The position numbers and the translations under genes are program-made. Under the pieces are notes generated by a model, which saw only the letters and a list, made by a program, of their open reading frames with translations, ran no database searches and was not told the origin of the DNA. This document shows, one piece after another, positions 9,241 through 18,622 of a stretch of 64,000 nucleotides of DNA (its first letter is position 1; each line of letters starts with the position of its first letter). The stretch is from an uncultured Verrucomicrobia subdivision 3 bacterium (lineage in GTDB: Bacteria; Verrucomicrobiota; Verrucomicrobiia; Limisphaerales; UBA11358), in NCBI GenBank assembly GCA_903884535.1, contig CAISEZ010000068.1, forward strand, positions 1 to 64,000, given 5' to 3'.

Positions 9241-10746
9241 ATGAGCAAACGGTTTTACATCACCACGGCGATTGATTACGTCAACGGGCAGCCGCACCTC
9301 GGCCATGCCTACGAAAAAATTATTGCCGATGTCATCGCGCGTGCCCGCCGCAGCCTCGGCCAGGAAGTTTTCTTTCTGACCGGCCTCGACGAACACGGCC
9401 AGAAGGTCCAGCAGGCGGCACAGGCGGAGAAAAAAAATCCGCAGGAATATTGCGACGGACTCGCGGCGGACTGGCAGGCGTTTGCCAAAAAATTGGAGCT
9501 GACGAATGACGACTTTGTCCGCACCACCGATCCGCGGCACAAAGAGTTCGTGCAGGCCACGCTTTCCAAGCTGAATGCTGCCGGTCATTTTTACAAGGCG
9601 ACCTACACCGGTTTTTATTCGGCGAAAGAAGAGACGTTCCTCACGGAAAAAGATCGCCTGCCCGACGGCAAGTTCGATGCAAGCTACGGCGAAGTGGCGG
9701 AACTCAAGGAAGACAATTATTACTTCAAGCTCGGCGCGCATCAGCAATGGCTCATCGATTACATCGAGACCAATCCGGATTTCATCACGCCATCCTATCG
9801 GCGCAACGAAGTGCTCGGCTTCCTTAAAAACAATACGCTCGAAGACCTTTGCATCTCGCGGCCCGTCGCGCGCCTGAACTGGGGCATCCCCATTCCCTTC
9901 GATCCGGAGTTCGTGACCTACGTCTGGTTCGACGCGCTGGTGAACTACGCCAGCATCGCTCACGCACATGCTGCGCTCGGGCTTTGGCCGGCCGACATTC
10001 ACGTCATCGGCAAAGATATTCTAAAATTTCATGCGGTCTATTGGCCGATCATGCTGAAGGCGATGGGCCTGCCGCTGCCGAAACAGATTCTCGTTCACGG
10101 CTGGTGGCAAAAGGACGGCGCAAAAATCAGCAAAAGCACTGGCAACATCATTGATCCGATCGCGGTCATCAACGAATGGGGCCTGGACGCGTTTCGTTTT
10201 TACGTGTTGCGCGAACTGGACATCGGCCCGGACGGTAACTGGACCGACGCCGGTTTTGGCTCACGCTATCAGGCCGAACTCGCGAACGGCCTCGGCAATC
10301 TCGTCAACCGCTCGCTCTCGATGCTCAAGCGCTATCGCAACGGAATTGTTCCGGCGAAATCAGATGAGCTTGCGGCGGATGCGGCGAAGGCGGCGGATGA
10401 AACCCGCGCGTTGTTTAAGCAAAGCCAGCTCCAAGCCGCGCTGCAAAGCATCTGGGGACTCGTCAACCGCGCGAACAAATTTGTGGATGAAACCGCGCCG
10501 TTCAAACTGGCGAAAGATCCGGCGCAGGCACAGCGGCTGGATGAAGTTTTGTATAACCTCGCCGAGTCCTGCCGCGTGCTCGCCGTTTTGCTGAACCCAT
10601 TTCTGCCGGAAACTTCGACGAAAATTTATGCGCAACTCGGTTTGACAGGCTCGCCGGATAAACTCGCTGATGCGACGTGGGGAGGATTGCAAGCCGGCCA
10701 GACGATTGGCGAACCCGCGCCGCTGTTTCCGCGCAAGGACGTTTGA
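9241..10746 (+). CDS. metG: Methionyl-tRNA synthetase
   Basis: MetRS charges tRNA-Met. The class I signatures are HLGH (19-22) and KISKSTGN (about 294-301), with the anticodon-binding helix region after that. The zinc-knuckle cysteines of the E. coli type are absent: the connective segment reads YSAKEETFLTEKDR, like the metal-free Bacillus/Thermus-type arrangement. At 501 residues it lacks the C-terminal EMAP-like tRNA-binding domain. ATG 9241 gives the usual MSKRFYITTAIDYVNG start; GTG 9217 upstream adds eight unconserved residues and is rejected. Followed by a REPIN-like element whose right hairpin plus TTTT may act as terminator. Confidence 0.96.
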   Translation: MSKRFYITTAIDYVNGQPHLGHAYEKIIADVIARARRSLGQEVFFLTGLDEHGQKVQQAAQAEKKNPQEYCDGLAADWQAFAKKLELTNDDFVRTTDPRHKEFVQATLSKLNAAGHFYKATYTGFYSAKEETFLTEKDRLPDGKFDASYGEVAELKEDNYYFKLGAHQQWLIDYIETNPDFITPSYRRNEVLGFLKNNTLEDLCISRPVARLNWGIPIPFDPEFVTYVWFDALVNYASIAHAHAALGLWPADIHVIGKDILKFHAVYWPIMLKAMGLPLPKQILVHGWWQKDGAKISKSTGNIIDPIAVINEWGLDAFRFYVLRELDIGPDGNWTDAGFGSRYQAELANGLGNLVNRSLSMLKRYRNGIVPAKSDELAADAAKAADETRALFKQSQLQAALQSIWGLVNRANKFVDETAPFKLAKDPAQAQRLDEVLYNLAESCRVLAVLLNPFLPETSTKIYAQLGLTGSPDKLADATWGGLQAGQTIGEPAPLFPRKDV

Positions 10747-10774
10747 GCTTTGGTGGTCTTGGATGAAGTCGTGG

Positions 10775-10876
10775 AAAAGCGGCAGAGGGCTGCCGCATTC
10801 CAAGACGCTTCGCGCGGCACGAGGACGACCAAAAGACGCGCAGCGTCCTGGACTGCTCCAGCCCTCTGGAGCTTTT
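10775..10876. repeat. REPIN-like element 1: paired 7-bp hairpins
   Basis: A 102-bp imperfect palindrome with arms of about 41 nt starting AAAAGC. Each arm carries its own hairpin: GCGGCAG-AGGG-CTGCCGC at 10779-10796 and GCTCCAG-CCCT-CTGGAGC at 10855-10872. The two stems differ in sequence but both pair perfectly, so the changes between arms are compensated within each stem. The loops are each other's complement. Confidence 0.8.
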
Positions 10877-10919
10877 GCTGCAACAATCCAGATGCGCCAA
10901 TGTCAAAAGGAACTGCCGT

Positions 10920-12710
10920 ATGAACCGCCATCAGAAAACGCTGCTGCAAATCGCTCTGATTTGTTTGGGCAGCAGCGTGGCTGCCCAAACTCTCCCGTTG
11001 CCGCCGCGCGCCAACAACGCACCCGACGGCAGCGACTTCATCAAGAAAATCTGGGCACTGGATTTCGCCCAGCGTGAGCAGGCGGTGATGGAAACAGTTT
11101 TTGCCGGCAACATTCCGACGTTCCAGCGAAAGTTTTGCCTCGTCACCGTCACCAATGTTTTCGAGGGTAAAACCAACGTCGGCACGTTTTTCGTCGCTCC
11201 GGATTATCTCGCGGTCGGTTCAAGTGACGATTATTTCCTCGCGCCCGTTTCCCCCAACACCGCCCAACGCATCGCGGACCAGCTCGGCTGCATTTTGCCG
11301 ACGCGCAAAATGGTGGATGCAATTTATGCGGCCGCGGAAGTAAAGCTCACGCCTTCACCGATTCCACCAACGGCGGCGATGACGACGGTTCCGGTCTTCG
11401 CACAAATCAACGAGACGATTCGGACGCAGCGGCTGGCTCTGACGAATTCACATCTACTCGGCGCACTCATGGCCGGGGACAAGAAGGACGTGGTGATTTC
11501 GGCGCGAATGGCGACGGTGACGAACAAAGTGGCGATTTACGGCTGGCATCAGACGAACGGTCTGGCAATCCAACCGCTTTACCTCGGCCACACGACCGCG
11601 TGGGTGGATTACAGTCACGGCATCCGGCTGGTTGCGCAGACCATGCTGGTGAATGGTGAAAAGAAAACTGTGGCGGATGTGCTCGCTGATCCGAAGTTGT
11701 GCGGGCTTATCAGTGATGAAGGCGTGGTGACCCATGCGACCTATGCGACGAATCCACCGACGCCATTGCCCGTCGTCAGCGAAAAAATAAATCTGCCGTG
11801 GCCGCAGAAATTTTCAGCCAGCACGAATTTCAGCGAGATGATTCGTGAGATTCAACTGCCGGACGAGGCGCGGATTCTCATCAACGCTCCGGCACGAGAA
11901 ACTTCCGCAGCGAGCAAGCCGGTGCTGCTGGTATTCTTCGCCCTGCCGAACGGCAACACGATTGAGCAGACCATCGGCAAAAAAATTGGCACCAACGACG
12001 ACTGGCATTTTGACATCCAGCACATCGGCGCGCAGACGCGATGGCTGCGACACGTCATGACGGAGAAAACCATCGTGGTGGCGTATCTGGAAGCGGGCAC
12101 GAAAAGCTGGCCCACGTGGCGCAAGGCACACAATGACCGGAGAATCGCGGAAATTCTCGATGGCGTACGCGGGATTTTTTCCGCGAGCAAAACCGAAGTG
12201 GTGCTCGCCAGCCACAGCGGCGGCGGCAGCCTGATTTTTGGTTATCTGAACGTGGCGGAAAAAATTCCCGACGACGTGAAGCGCATCGCGTTCCTCGACA
12301 GCAATTACGGCTACGATTCAAAACTGCACGCGGATAAAATCAGAAACTGGCTGCTGGCTTCCGGCGAAAATCATCTCTGCGTGCTAGCGTATCAAGATTA
12401 TTTGGGATTGCTTAACGGCAAGACGTTTGTAAGCGAAAACGGCGGAACGTGGGGTCGCAGTCACGCGATGCTCGGTGACTTCGGCGCGCAATTCAAGTTC
12501 CTGAGCCGGACGAATAGCGAACTCGAAACTTTTTCCGCACTTGATGGGCGAATTGAATTTCTACTCAAGGAAAATCCGGACCGGAAAATTTTCCATACGG
12601 TTCAGGTCGAGCGCAACGGCTTCATTCACGCACTCGTTTCGGGCACGGCGTATGAAAGCAAAGGCTACGAATACTTCGGCGAACGAGCGTATACGAGTTG
12701 GATTCAATGA
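10920..12710 (+). CDS. Secreted protein with C-terminal alpha/beta-hydrolase region
   Basis: A 596-residue protein. ATG 10920 is chosen because AAAGGA lies 7-8 bases upstream and a signal peptide follows directly (MNRHQKTLLQIALICLGSSVAAQ). Residues about 25-290 form a region I do not recognise, containing FFVAPDYLAVGSSDDYF and YLGHTTAWVDYSHGIRLV. The rest looks like an alpha/beta hydrolase, with the nucleophile elbow ASHSGGGSL (Ser near residue 430) and a likely acid in AFLDSNYGYD. Probably a periplasmic or extracellular esterase, protease or amidase; substrate unknown. The fusion of the N-terminal domain to a hydrolase is worth a domain search. Confidence 0.7.
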   Translation: MNRHQKTLLQIALICLGSSVAAQTLPLPPRANNAPDGSDFIKKIWALDFAQREQAVMETVFAGNIPTFQRKFCLVTVTNVFEGKTNVGTFFVAPDYLAVGSSDDYFLAPVSPNTAQRIADQLGCILPTRKMVDAIYAAAEVKLTPSPIPPTAAMTTVPVFAQINETIRTQRLALTNSHLLGALMAGDKKDVVISARMATVTNKVAIYGWHQTNGLAIQPLYLGHTTAWVDYSHGIRLVAQTMLVNGEKKTVADVLADPKLCGLISDEGVVTHATYATNPPTPLPVVSEKINLPWPQKFSASTNFSEMIREIQLPDEARILINAPARETSAASKPVLLVFFALPNGNTIEQTIGKKIGTNDDWHFDIQHIGAQTRWLRHVMTEKTIVVAYLEAGTKSWPTWRKAHNDRRIAEILDGVRGIFSASKTEVVLASHSGGGSLIFGYLNVAEKIPDDVKRIAFLDSNYGYDSKLHADKIRNWLLASGENHLCVLAYQDYLGLLNGKTFVSENGGTWGRSHAMLGDFGAQFKFLSRTNSELETFSALDGRIEFLLKENPDRKIFHTVQVERNGFIHALVSGTAYESKGYEYFGERAYTSWIQ

Positions 12711-12738
12711 AGGGAGCGTGGCTCGGCGGCGCGCTCCG

Positions 12739-13935
12739 TCACAACTTCTCGGGTTCGCTTATCAACTGCGCAATCCGTTGGAGCAGGCGGCCGGCGGCGC
12801 CGCCGTCGAGCACGCGATGGTCGAAACTCAACGTAAGATACGCTTCCATGACCGGCACGAACTGGCCTTTGGCCTCGTCCCAATGCGGCATTTTGCGGCC
12901 GGCACCGAGGCCGAGCACAATGGTCTGTTCCGGCAGCGGAATCGGCGTGGCCCAGATCAAACCGAACGTGCCAAAGTTCGTCACGGTGGCGACGGAACCG
13001 CCGGTGGCGTCGGCGGGCAATTTGCGCTGACGCGCCAACTCCACGAGCTCATCGTAGCGACCGACGAGTTCTTTCAACGGCTTTTTATCCGCGCCGCGCA
13101 ACACGGGCACGAGCACGCCGTCCTCGGCTTCGACGGCGAAACCAACGTCGATGGAACTCGGATGGACAATTTTATTTCCAACGAGTCGGCCGGCGACGGC
13201 GGAATTTTCGGAAAGGGCGAGGGCTAAGGCGCGCAAGGCGTAAAGCGCGGGACCGGGCTTGGGCGAACAGGCTTTGCGATGCGCAAGCACGGCGTCGAGC
13301 ACCACGGGCAAACCGACGGTCGCGAGCGGACGCGTCCAACTGCGGCGCATGGCGTCAGCCACCGCCACGCGCATGGAAGACGCGCCGGTCATCTTGTGTT
13401 TTTCCAGACTCGCGATGTATTTTTCGAAATCTTCAACGGTCACGCGGCCGGCCGCGCCACTGCCGGCGACGCCCGCGAGGTCGGCGGCGTGCAGACCGAG
13501 TTCGTCCATACGGGCGCGAAGTCGGGGCGAAAGATAGCTCGCGCCCTTGGCATTCGCCGGGACGGGCAAACCGCGCACGGTGGGCTGCACGCGATTTTTG
13601 TTCGTCGCGTTCAGCGCGGATTTGGAAACGTGTTCCGTTTCGGAAGTTTTTCCCGGCGCGGAAACATCCAAACCCAGATGCGCGGCTTCTTCTTTGGTAA
13701 CCTCAATTTGCCCGAGCACGGCGCCCACGGCGTAGCTTTCGTTGAGGTGCGCGGAAAATTTTTCAATTTTTCCTTTGCACGGCGAGGCGACGGTCATAGT
13801 GGCCTTGTCGGTTTCCACTTCGATCAAATCCTGGTCGGCCTCGACATTGTCGCCGGGCTGCACGAGAAAATTGACGATGCGGGCCTCGGCGATGGATTCG
13901 CCGAGCTGCGGCATGATGATGGGAACCTGCGGCAT
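12739..13935 (-). CDS. pdhC: 2-oxoacid dehydrogenase E2 (dihydrolipoamide acyltransferase)
   Basis: The E2 core of a pyruvate or related 2-oxoacid dehydrogenase, moving the acyl group from E1 via lipoate to CoA. Domains over 398 residues: one lipoyl domain (1-80, lipoyl Lys in VETDKATM), a peripheral subunit-binding domain (about 125-165, YLSPRLRARMDELG then GRVTVEDFEKY), and a catalytic domain ending with SFDHRVLDGG (the HxxxDG motif). The ATG at 13935 gives MPQVPIIMPQLGES; the frame is open to 14301 but that extension is antisense-type noise. It follows E1 beta by only 4 bases. Acyl specificity (pyruvate or branched-chain) is not certain. No E3 is adjacent. Confidence 0.92.
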   Translation of the reverse strand: MPQVPIIMPQLGESIAEARIVNFLVQPGDNVEADQDLIEVETDKATMTVASPCKGKIEKFSAHLNESYAVGAVLGQIEVTKEEAAHLGLDVSAPGKTSETEHVSKSALNATNKNRVQPTVRGLPVPANAKGASYLSPRLRARMDELGLHAADLAGVAGSGAAGRVTVEDFEKYIASLEKHKMTGASSMRVAVADAMRRSWTRPLATVGLPVVLDAVLAHRKACSPKPGPALYALRALALALSENSAVAGRLVGNKIVHPSSIDVGFAVEAEDGVLVPVLRGADKKPLKELVGRYDELVELARQRKLPADATGGSVATVTNFGTFGLIWATPIPLPEQTIVLGLGAGRKMPHWDEAKGQFVPVMEAYLTLSFDHRVLDGGAAGRLLQRIAQLISEPEKL

Positions 13936-13939
13936 AAAT

Positions 13940-14905
13940 TTATTGGCGTAAAATGTTCCGGGCGGCGGCGGCGACGGTCTGCGGCGTGGGCCGGTGCGCC
14001 AGCCACAAATTGGGATGATACGGAATCGGCGTGTCCTTGGCGTTGAGCCGTTGCGGCGGCACATCCAGCAAACCAAAACCTTCCGAGGAAACGCGCGCGA
14101 TGACTTCGGCGGTGACCCCGCCCCACGGAAACGCCTCACCCACGCACAGCAGCCGACCAGTGCGCGCGACGCTGGCAATGACCGTGTCCGTATCGAGCGG
14201 TTTGACGGAACGCAAATCCACCACTTCCACTTCCCAGCCTTCGGTCGCCAATTCAGCCGCCGCCTCGAGCGCGTCATGGACCATCGCGCTGTAGGCGACA
14301 ATGGTGAGGTCGCGGCCTTCGCGGGCGATGCGCGCCTTGCCGATGGGCAGCGCTTCGCTCGGCAATTTTTCCGCCTTGAGATGGCGATAGAGAAATTTGT
14401 GTTCGCAGAAAATCACCGGGTCGTCAATCGCCACGGCCTCGATTAACATGCTGTAAGCGTCCTCAACCGTGGCCGGCGTCAACACCACCAGGCCCGGATA
14501 ATGCGCATAAATCGCCTCGATGCTCTGGCTGTGAAACGGCCCGCCGCCCGAAGTGCCGCCGAATGGCAATCGCACGGTGATGGGGCACGGCACATTCGTG
14601 CGCCAGAACAACGTCGCAGCTTGGTTGACAATTTGATTAAAGCCAACGGTGGAAAAATCAGCGAACTGCATCTCGATGATCGGCCGCATGCCTTCAATCG
14701 CCGCGCCGACCGCCATACCGATCATGGCGTCCTCGCTAATGGGCGCGTCGAATACGCGGCCGGGAAATTCCACCGCCAGATTTTTCGTGGCCTTGAACGC
14801 GCCGCCAAACGCCGCCACGTCCTGGCCATAAATGAAAACGCGCGGATCATCGCGCAGGGCATGCGCCTGGGCTTCGCGGATGGCATCAAGATAGGTGAGG
14901 CTCAC
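13940..14905 (-). CDS. pdhB: 2-oxoacid dehydrogenase E1 beta subunit
   Basis: The beta subunit of a heterotetrameric thiamine-diphosphate E1. It has 321 residues, normal for the family. Characteristic blocks are LTYLDAIREAQ, IYGQDVAAFGGAFKAT, DAPISEDAMIGMAVGAA, GGTSGGGPFHSQSIEA and LRSVKPLDTDTVI. The start is taken as GTG 14905, because the longer frame up to 14965 reads through the heptad repeat (14912-14943) and encodes only repeat peptide. Middle gene of the E1 alpha-E1 beta-E2 operon, separated from E1 alpha by an inverted heptad repeat. Confidence 0.92.
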   Translation of the reverse strand: MSLTYLDAIREAQAHALRDDPRVFIYGQDVAAFGGAFKATKNLAVEFPGRVFDAPISEDAMIGMAVGAAIEGMRPIIEMQFADFSTVGFNQIVNQAATLFWRTNVPCPITVRLPFGGTSGGGPFHSQSIEAIYAHYPGLVVLTPATVEDAYSMLIEAVAIDDPVIFCEHKFLYRHLKAEKLPSEALPIGKARIAREGRDLTIVAYSAMVHDALEAAAELATEGWEVEVVDLRSVKPLDTDTVIASVARTGRLLCVGEAFPWGGVTAEVIARVSSEGFGLLDVPPQRLNAKDTPIPYHPNLWLAHRPTPQTVAAAARNILRQ

Positions 14906-14910
14906 AAGGG

Positions 14911-15003
<93 letters not shown>

Positions 15004-15014
15004 CTTCAGTTTTT

Positions 15015-16040
15015 TCATTCGCGGTGCCCTTCGTTCAGATGTTCCGACGCCAATGCGCGCCAATCTTCCTTGAACGGATCGGGTGCCGGCTCGCGCTGGA
15101 CGGGCGCGACGGCTTCCTCGATTTCGCGGACCGTCTCGCTGCGCCAGACGGCAAGCTGCGCGGCGTCGGCCATTTTGTGGGCGACCAGAAAATCCTCCGC
15201 CACTTTCAGGCAATCGCGTCCGAGCGCAGAATTTTTCAACGCCGGCGGAATGTAGCCGGCGTCATCGTGTTCGCCGTGGCCGCAGAGTCGGAGCAAATGG
15301 GCCACGACCAATTGCGGACCGTGACCGGCGCGGGCGCGGGCGACGGCGGTGTCCAAAGTTTTGAGACACGCCGACAAATCCGTGGCATCCACCGAGTGTG
15401 ATTCTACGCCATAACCGACGGCTTTGTCGGCCAGATCGTCGCAGGCGAATTGCCGGGTGTTGGGCGTGGAATAGGCAAATTGATTATTCGCCACCACGAG
15501 CACGAGCGGTAGTTTTTCGACGGCGGCCTGATTCAGCGCTTCGTGAAATGCGCCGGTGGACGTGGCCCCTTCGCCGAGCGTCACCGCGCCGACGCAACCG
15601 GAAATGCCTTTGATCCGACGCGCGAATAAGACGCCGTTCACCACGGAAATCATCGCGCCAAGGTGGGAAATCATCGGCAGATAACCTTCGCGCGGCCGGC
15701 CGCGGTGGACATTGCCATCGCGGCCGCGCATGGGGCCGAGCGACGAGCCGAGGTAGGTGCGCGCCGCGTCCGCCACCGTTTCGCCAAACGCGAGCCGGCC
15801 GGCGGCATCGCGGATCAGCGGGGCAAAGACATCGGTTTTCTGGAGCGTCAGGCCAATGGCCACGCTCAAGGCTTCCTGCCCGCGGCCGAGGAAGACGCCG
15901 CCGTGGATTTTCCCGGCCCGATAAAGCGCGGCGAACTTGTCATCCAGCAACCGCGCGCGCAACATGCAACGGTAGGCCGTCAGATATTTTGAATCCACCG
16001 TCACCCCCGAGGTTCCGGGTTCAAGCACCGTTTGCGACAT
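15015..16040 (-). CDS. pdhA: 2-oxoacid dehydrogenase E1 alpha subunit
   Basis: The thiamine-diphosphate-binding alpha subunit of E1, 341 residues. It shows the RAGKIHGGVFLGRGQEA block, the HRGRPREG loop, and the ThDP/Mg motif GEGATSTGAFHEALN ending in VVANNQFA (classical GDG...NN with GEG here). ISHLGAMI replaces the phosphorylation-loop-adjacent serines of mitochondrial enzymes. First gene of the leftward operon with E1 beta and E2, divergent from the histidine kinase gene. The ATG at 16040 gives MSQTVLEPGTSG and no better start is visible. Substrate (pyruvate, acetoin or branched-chain oxoacid) is not settled by sequence. Confidence 0.92.
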   Translation of the reverse strand: MSQTVLEPGTSGVTVDSKYLTAYRCMLRARLLDDKFAALYRAGKIHGGVFLGRGQEALSVAIGLTLQKTDVFAPLIRDAAGRLAFGETVADAARTYLGSSLGPMRGRDGNVHRGRPREGYLPMISHLGAMISVVNGVLFARRIKGISGCVGAVTLGEGATSTGAFHEALNQAAVEKLPLVLVVANNQFAYSTPNTRQFACDDLADKAVGYGVESHSVDATDLSACLKTLDTAVARARAGHGPQLVVAHLLRLCGHGEHDDAGYIPPALKNSALGRDCLKVAEDFLVAHKMADAAQLAVWRSETVREIEEAVAPVQREPAPDPFKEDWRALASEHLNEGHRE

Positions 16041-16099
16041 GGGCGGAGTTTATCGCCGGCGGCGCAAGCCAGCAACGATTCTTTCAACAAGTCCTAAAA

Positions 16100-16121
16100 A
16101 AATCGGCTGGCTGACCGATTT
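16100..16121 (-). terminator. Hairpin plus T-run upstream of pdhA
   Basis: AAATCGG and CCGATTT form a 7-bp stem around an 8-nt loop. On the minus strand seven Ts include and follow the stem end. There is no upstream leftward gene for it to terminate, so it could be a leader attenuator of the pdh operon, or chance. Confidence 0.35.
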
Positions 16122-16150
16122 AATATCTGTTACATCCGCAGCGTTCACGG

Positions 16151-18622
16151 ATGTTTCATCCGGCGCGCCGCTACATGCACCCAACCAAATTTCAAGTCCT
16201 GCTGCTCGGCAACGATGCCAAGTTGACCGAAGCCATGTCGGTGACTATCCGGTTGGACCATGGCAATATCGGCGTGGCGGCGACTTATGCGGACGCGCTG
16301 CGGTTCATCCAAAACCATCCGCCGGACGTGGTGCTGCTGGATTTAAAATCCACCGAAGCCGACTGCCTCAACCTGCTCCGTCAGGTGAAACATCATCCGT
16401 TCCCCACGCCGGTGGTGACGCTGGGCCTCTCGCCCGGCGGCGAAAGCACGGCGGTGCTGCGCGCGTTCGATCTGGGCATGAACGAACTGATCCAGTTGCC
16501 CACGGAAAACGGTTTGTTCCGGGCGCGCTTGCGCGGCGCGGTGCAACTCAAACGCCGGCTGGAGGAACTCACCACCAGCCAGCGCGAATTGACCGAGGCG
16601 GTCCGCGCGGCGGAATCCAATTCCAAGGCGAAGTCCGAATTTCTCGCGGCGATGAGCCACGAAATCCGCACGCCGATGAACGGTGTCATCGGCATGGCCG
16701 GGCTGCTGATGGACACGCCGCTCACGCCGGAGCAGCGCGGTTTTCTGGACACGATCCACAGCAGCAGCGAGTCACTGTTGAGCATCATCAACGACATTTT
16801 GGATTTCTCCAAGATCGAGGCCGGGAAAATGGAGCTGGAACGGCGGCCGTTTGATTTGCGCGCCTGCATCGAGGAATCGCTGGATCTGCTGTCGCCACGC
16901 GCGCTGGAAAAAAAACTCGATCTCGGCTACGAGGCGGACGACGCCATTCCCGCCATCGTCGAAGGCGACAGTCTGCGGCTGCGGCAGGTGCTGGGGAATC
17001 TGCTGGGCAACGCGGTGAAATTCACCGAGCGCGGTGACTTTTTCGTGAAGGTGGAAAAAATGGCGCCGCCGCCGGCGGACGCCGGTGAAAATCCGCACGC
17101 CTTGCGCCTGCATTTCACGGTGCGGGATTCTGGCATCGGCATCCAACCGGACCGACTCGCGCGATTGTTCCGGCCGTTCTCGCAGGCGGACGTTTCCACT
17201 TCCCGCAAGTATGGCGGCACCGGCCTCGGGCTGGTCATCAGCCGCAAACTGGTTGAGTTGATGGGCGGCAAAATGTGGGCCGAGAGCGCCCTGGGCGAAG
17301 GCTCCACGTTTCATTTCACCGTGCACTTGGTGGCCGCAGCCGATTCCAAACCGCCAGCGCACACCGCGCGACAGCACCGGCTGGCGGACCTGAAAATTTT
17401 GATTTTGGACGACAACGCATCCAGCCGCAACGCGCTGTATGAACAATGCCGCCGCTGGGGCATGTTGCCGCAGGCGGTGGAAAATTCCGCGGCGGCGGCG
17501 GAACTGATTCGCAAAGGCACGGCGTTTGACCTGGCCTTGATTGACCTGCATCTGCCCGGTATGGACGGCCAGGCGGTCGCGGCCGAACTGCAAAAATTTC
17601 CCGCGGCGGCGATGATGCCCATGGTGTTGCTCACGCCGCTCGGCAAAAAAAACGGAAGCCCGGACGACGCCCGCGTGCTCTTTGCGCATACGGTGGCCAA
17701 GCCGGTGAAACCGGCATTGCTCTGCGCCGCGTTGGAACGCGCGCTGTTAAGCCCGCGCCCCGCCCCGCGCGCCCCGGAGGCACCCAAGCCGGAAATGTTG
17801 CTCGCGGAAAAATTGCCGCTGCGCATTTTGTTGGTGGACGATAATGCCATCAATTTGAAAGTCGCCGTGCGGATGGTGCAGCAGCTCGGTTATCAGCCGG
17901 AAGTGGCGGTCAACGGTCGCGAGGCGGTGGACGCGCTGGACCGGGAGCCGTTTGATTTTATTTTCATGGATGTGATGATGCCCGAGTTGGACGGGCTGGA
18001 GGCGACGCGGTTGATCCGCAAACGGCAGATGGGCGGCGACCAGTTGAATTACCAGTCGCGCATCATCATCGTGGCCATGACGGCGCACGCCATGCAGGGC
18101 GACCGCGACAAGTGCATCGCCGCCGGCATGGACGATTACCTCGCCAAACCGGTCCGGCCAAAAGATGTGCGCGACATGATCGAACGCTGGGGCGGCAAAG
18201 TGATGCAAGACGCCCGGCCCAGCACGCCCGCCGCGCCGGAAAATCCGGCCGGGGATCCGCCCATTGACATGGATCGCATGACGGATTTGACGGACGGCAA
18301 CATTGACGGACTGCGCGAACTGGTGGAAATGTATCTCCTGCAAACGCACAAACAGTTCGCCCAGATGCACGCAGCCGTCCGCGAGGGCAATGCCGACGCC
18401 TTGCGCCGGGTGGCGCACAGTTGCGCCGGCGCCAGCGCTACGCTGGGCATGACTCACCTCGTCCCGAAATTGCGCGAACTGGAAAAACTTGGCGGGTCTG
18501 GCTCATTGACGGGGGCGGCGCAAATCTGTGAAGATGCCGCCCGCGAATATGGCCGCATCCAGGATTTTTTGAAAACTCGCTCGGAGCTGGCCGCCACCGT
18601 GACCAACAGCATGCCCGCATGA
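16151..18622 (+). CDS. Hybrid sensor histidine kinase with receivers and HPt
   Basis: A phosphorelay kinase of 823 residues. Order: an N-terminal degenerate receiver (about 14-130), a coiled coil (135-160), HisKA with phospho-acceptor H170 in [11 protein letters not shown], a HATPase (N box [16 protein letters not shown] boxes DSGIGI and GGTGLGL), a receiver near 415-535 (LILDDNASS, Asp in [12 protein letters not shown]), a second full receiver near 556-680 ([21 protein letters not shown]) and a C-terminal HPt ([15 protein letters not shown]). There is no transmembrane segment, so it is cytoplasmic. ATG 16175 is an equally good start. The stop overlaps the response regulator gene by ATGA; the two surely work together. 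Confidence 0.9.
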   Translation: MFHPARRYMHPTKFQVLLLGNDAKLTEAMSVTIRLDHGNIGVAATYADALRFIQNHPPDVVLLDLKSTEADCLNLLRQVKHHPFPTPVVTLGLSPGGESTAVLRAFDLGMNELIQLPTENGLFRARLRGAVQLKRRLEELTTSQRELTEAVRAAESNSKAKSEFLAAMSHEIRTPMNGVIGMAGLLMDTPLTPEQRGFLDTIHSSSESLLSIINDILDFSKIEAGKMELERRPFDLRACIEESLDLLSPRALEKKLDLGYEADDAIPAIVEGDSLRLRQVLGNLLGNAVKFTERGDFFVKVEKMAPPPADAGENPHALRLHFTVRDSGIGIQPDRLARLFRPFSQADVSTSRKYGGTGLGLVISRKLVELMGGKMWAESALGEGSTFHFTVHLVAAADSKPPAHTARQHRLADLKILILDDNASSRNALYEQCRRWGMLPQAVENSAAAAELIRKGTAFDLALIDLHLPGMDGQAVAAELQKFPAAAMMPMVLLTPLGKKNGSPDDARVLFAHTVAKPVKPALLCAALERALLSPRPAPRAPEAPKPEMLLAEKLPLRILLVDDNAINLKVAVRMVQQLGYQPEVAVNGREAVDALDREPFDFIFMDVMMPELDGLEATRLIRKRQMGGDQLNYQSRIIIVAMTAHAMQGDRDKCIAAGMDDYLAKPVRPKDVRDMIERWGGKVMQDARPSTPAAPENPAGDPPIDMDRMTDLTDGNIDGLRELVEMYLLQTHKQFAQMHAAVREGNADALRRVAHSCAGASATLGMTHLVPKLRELEKLGGSGSLTGAAQICEDAAREYGRIQDFLKTRSELAATVTNSMPA

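Noticed and set aside
13936-14301. N-terminal extension of the E2 frame
   Set aside because: Overlaps E1 beta on the same strand in another frame and has no E2 homology; ATG 13935 gives the lipoyl start.
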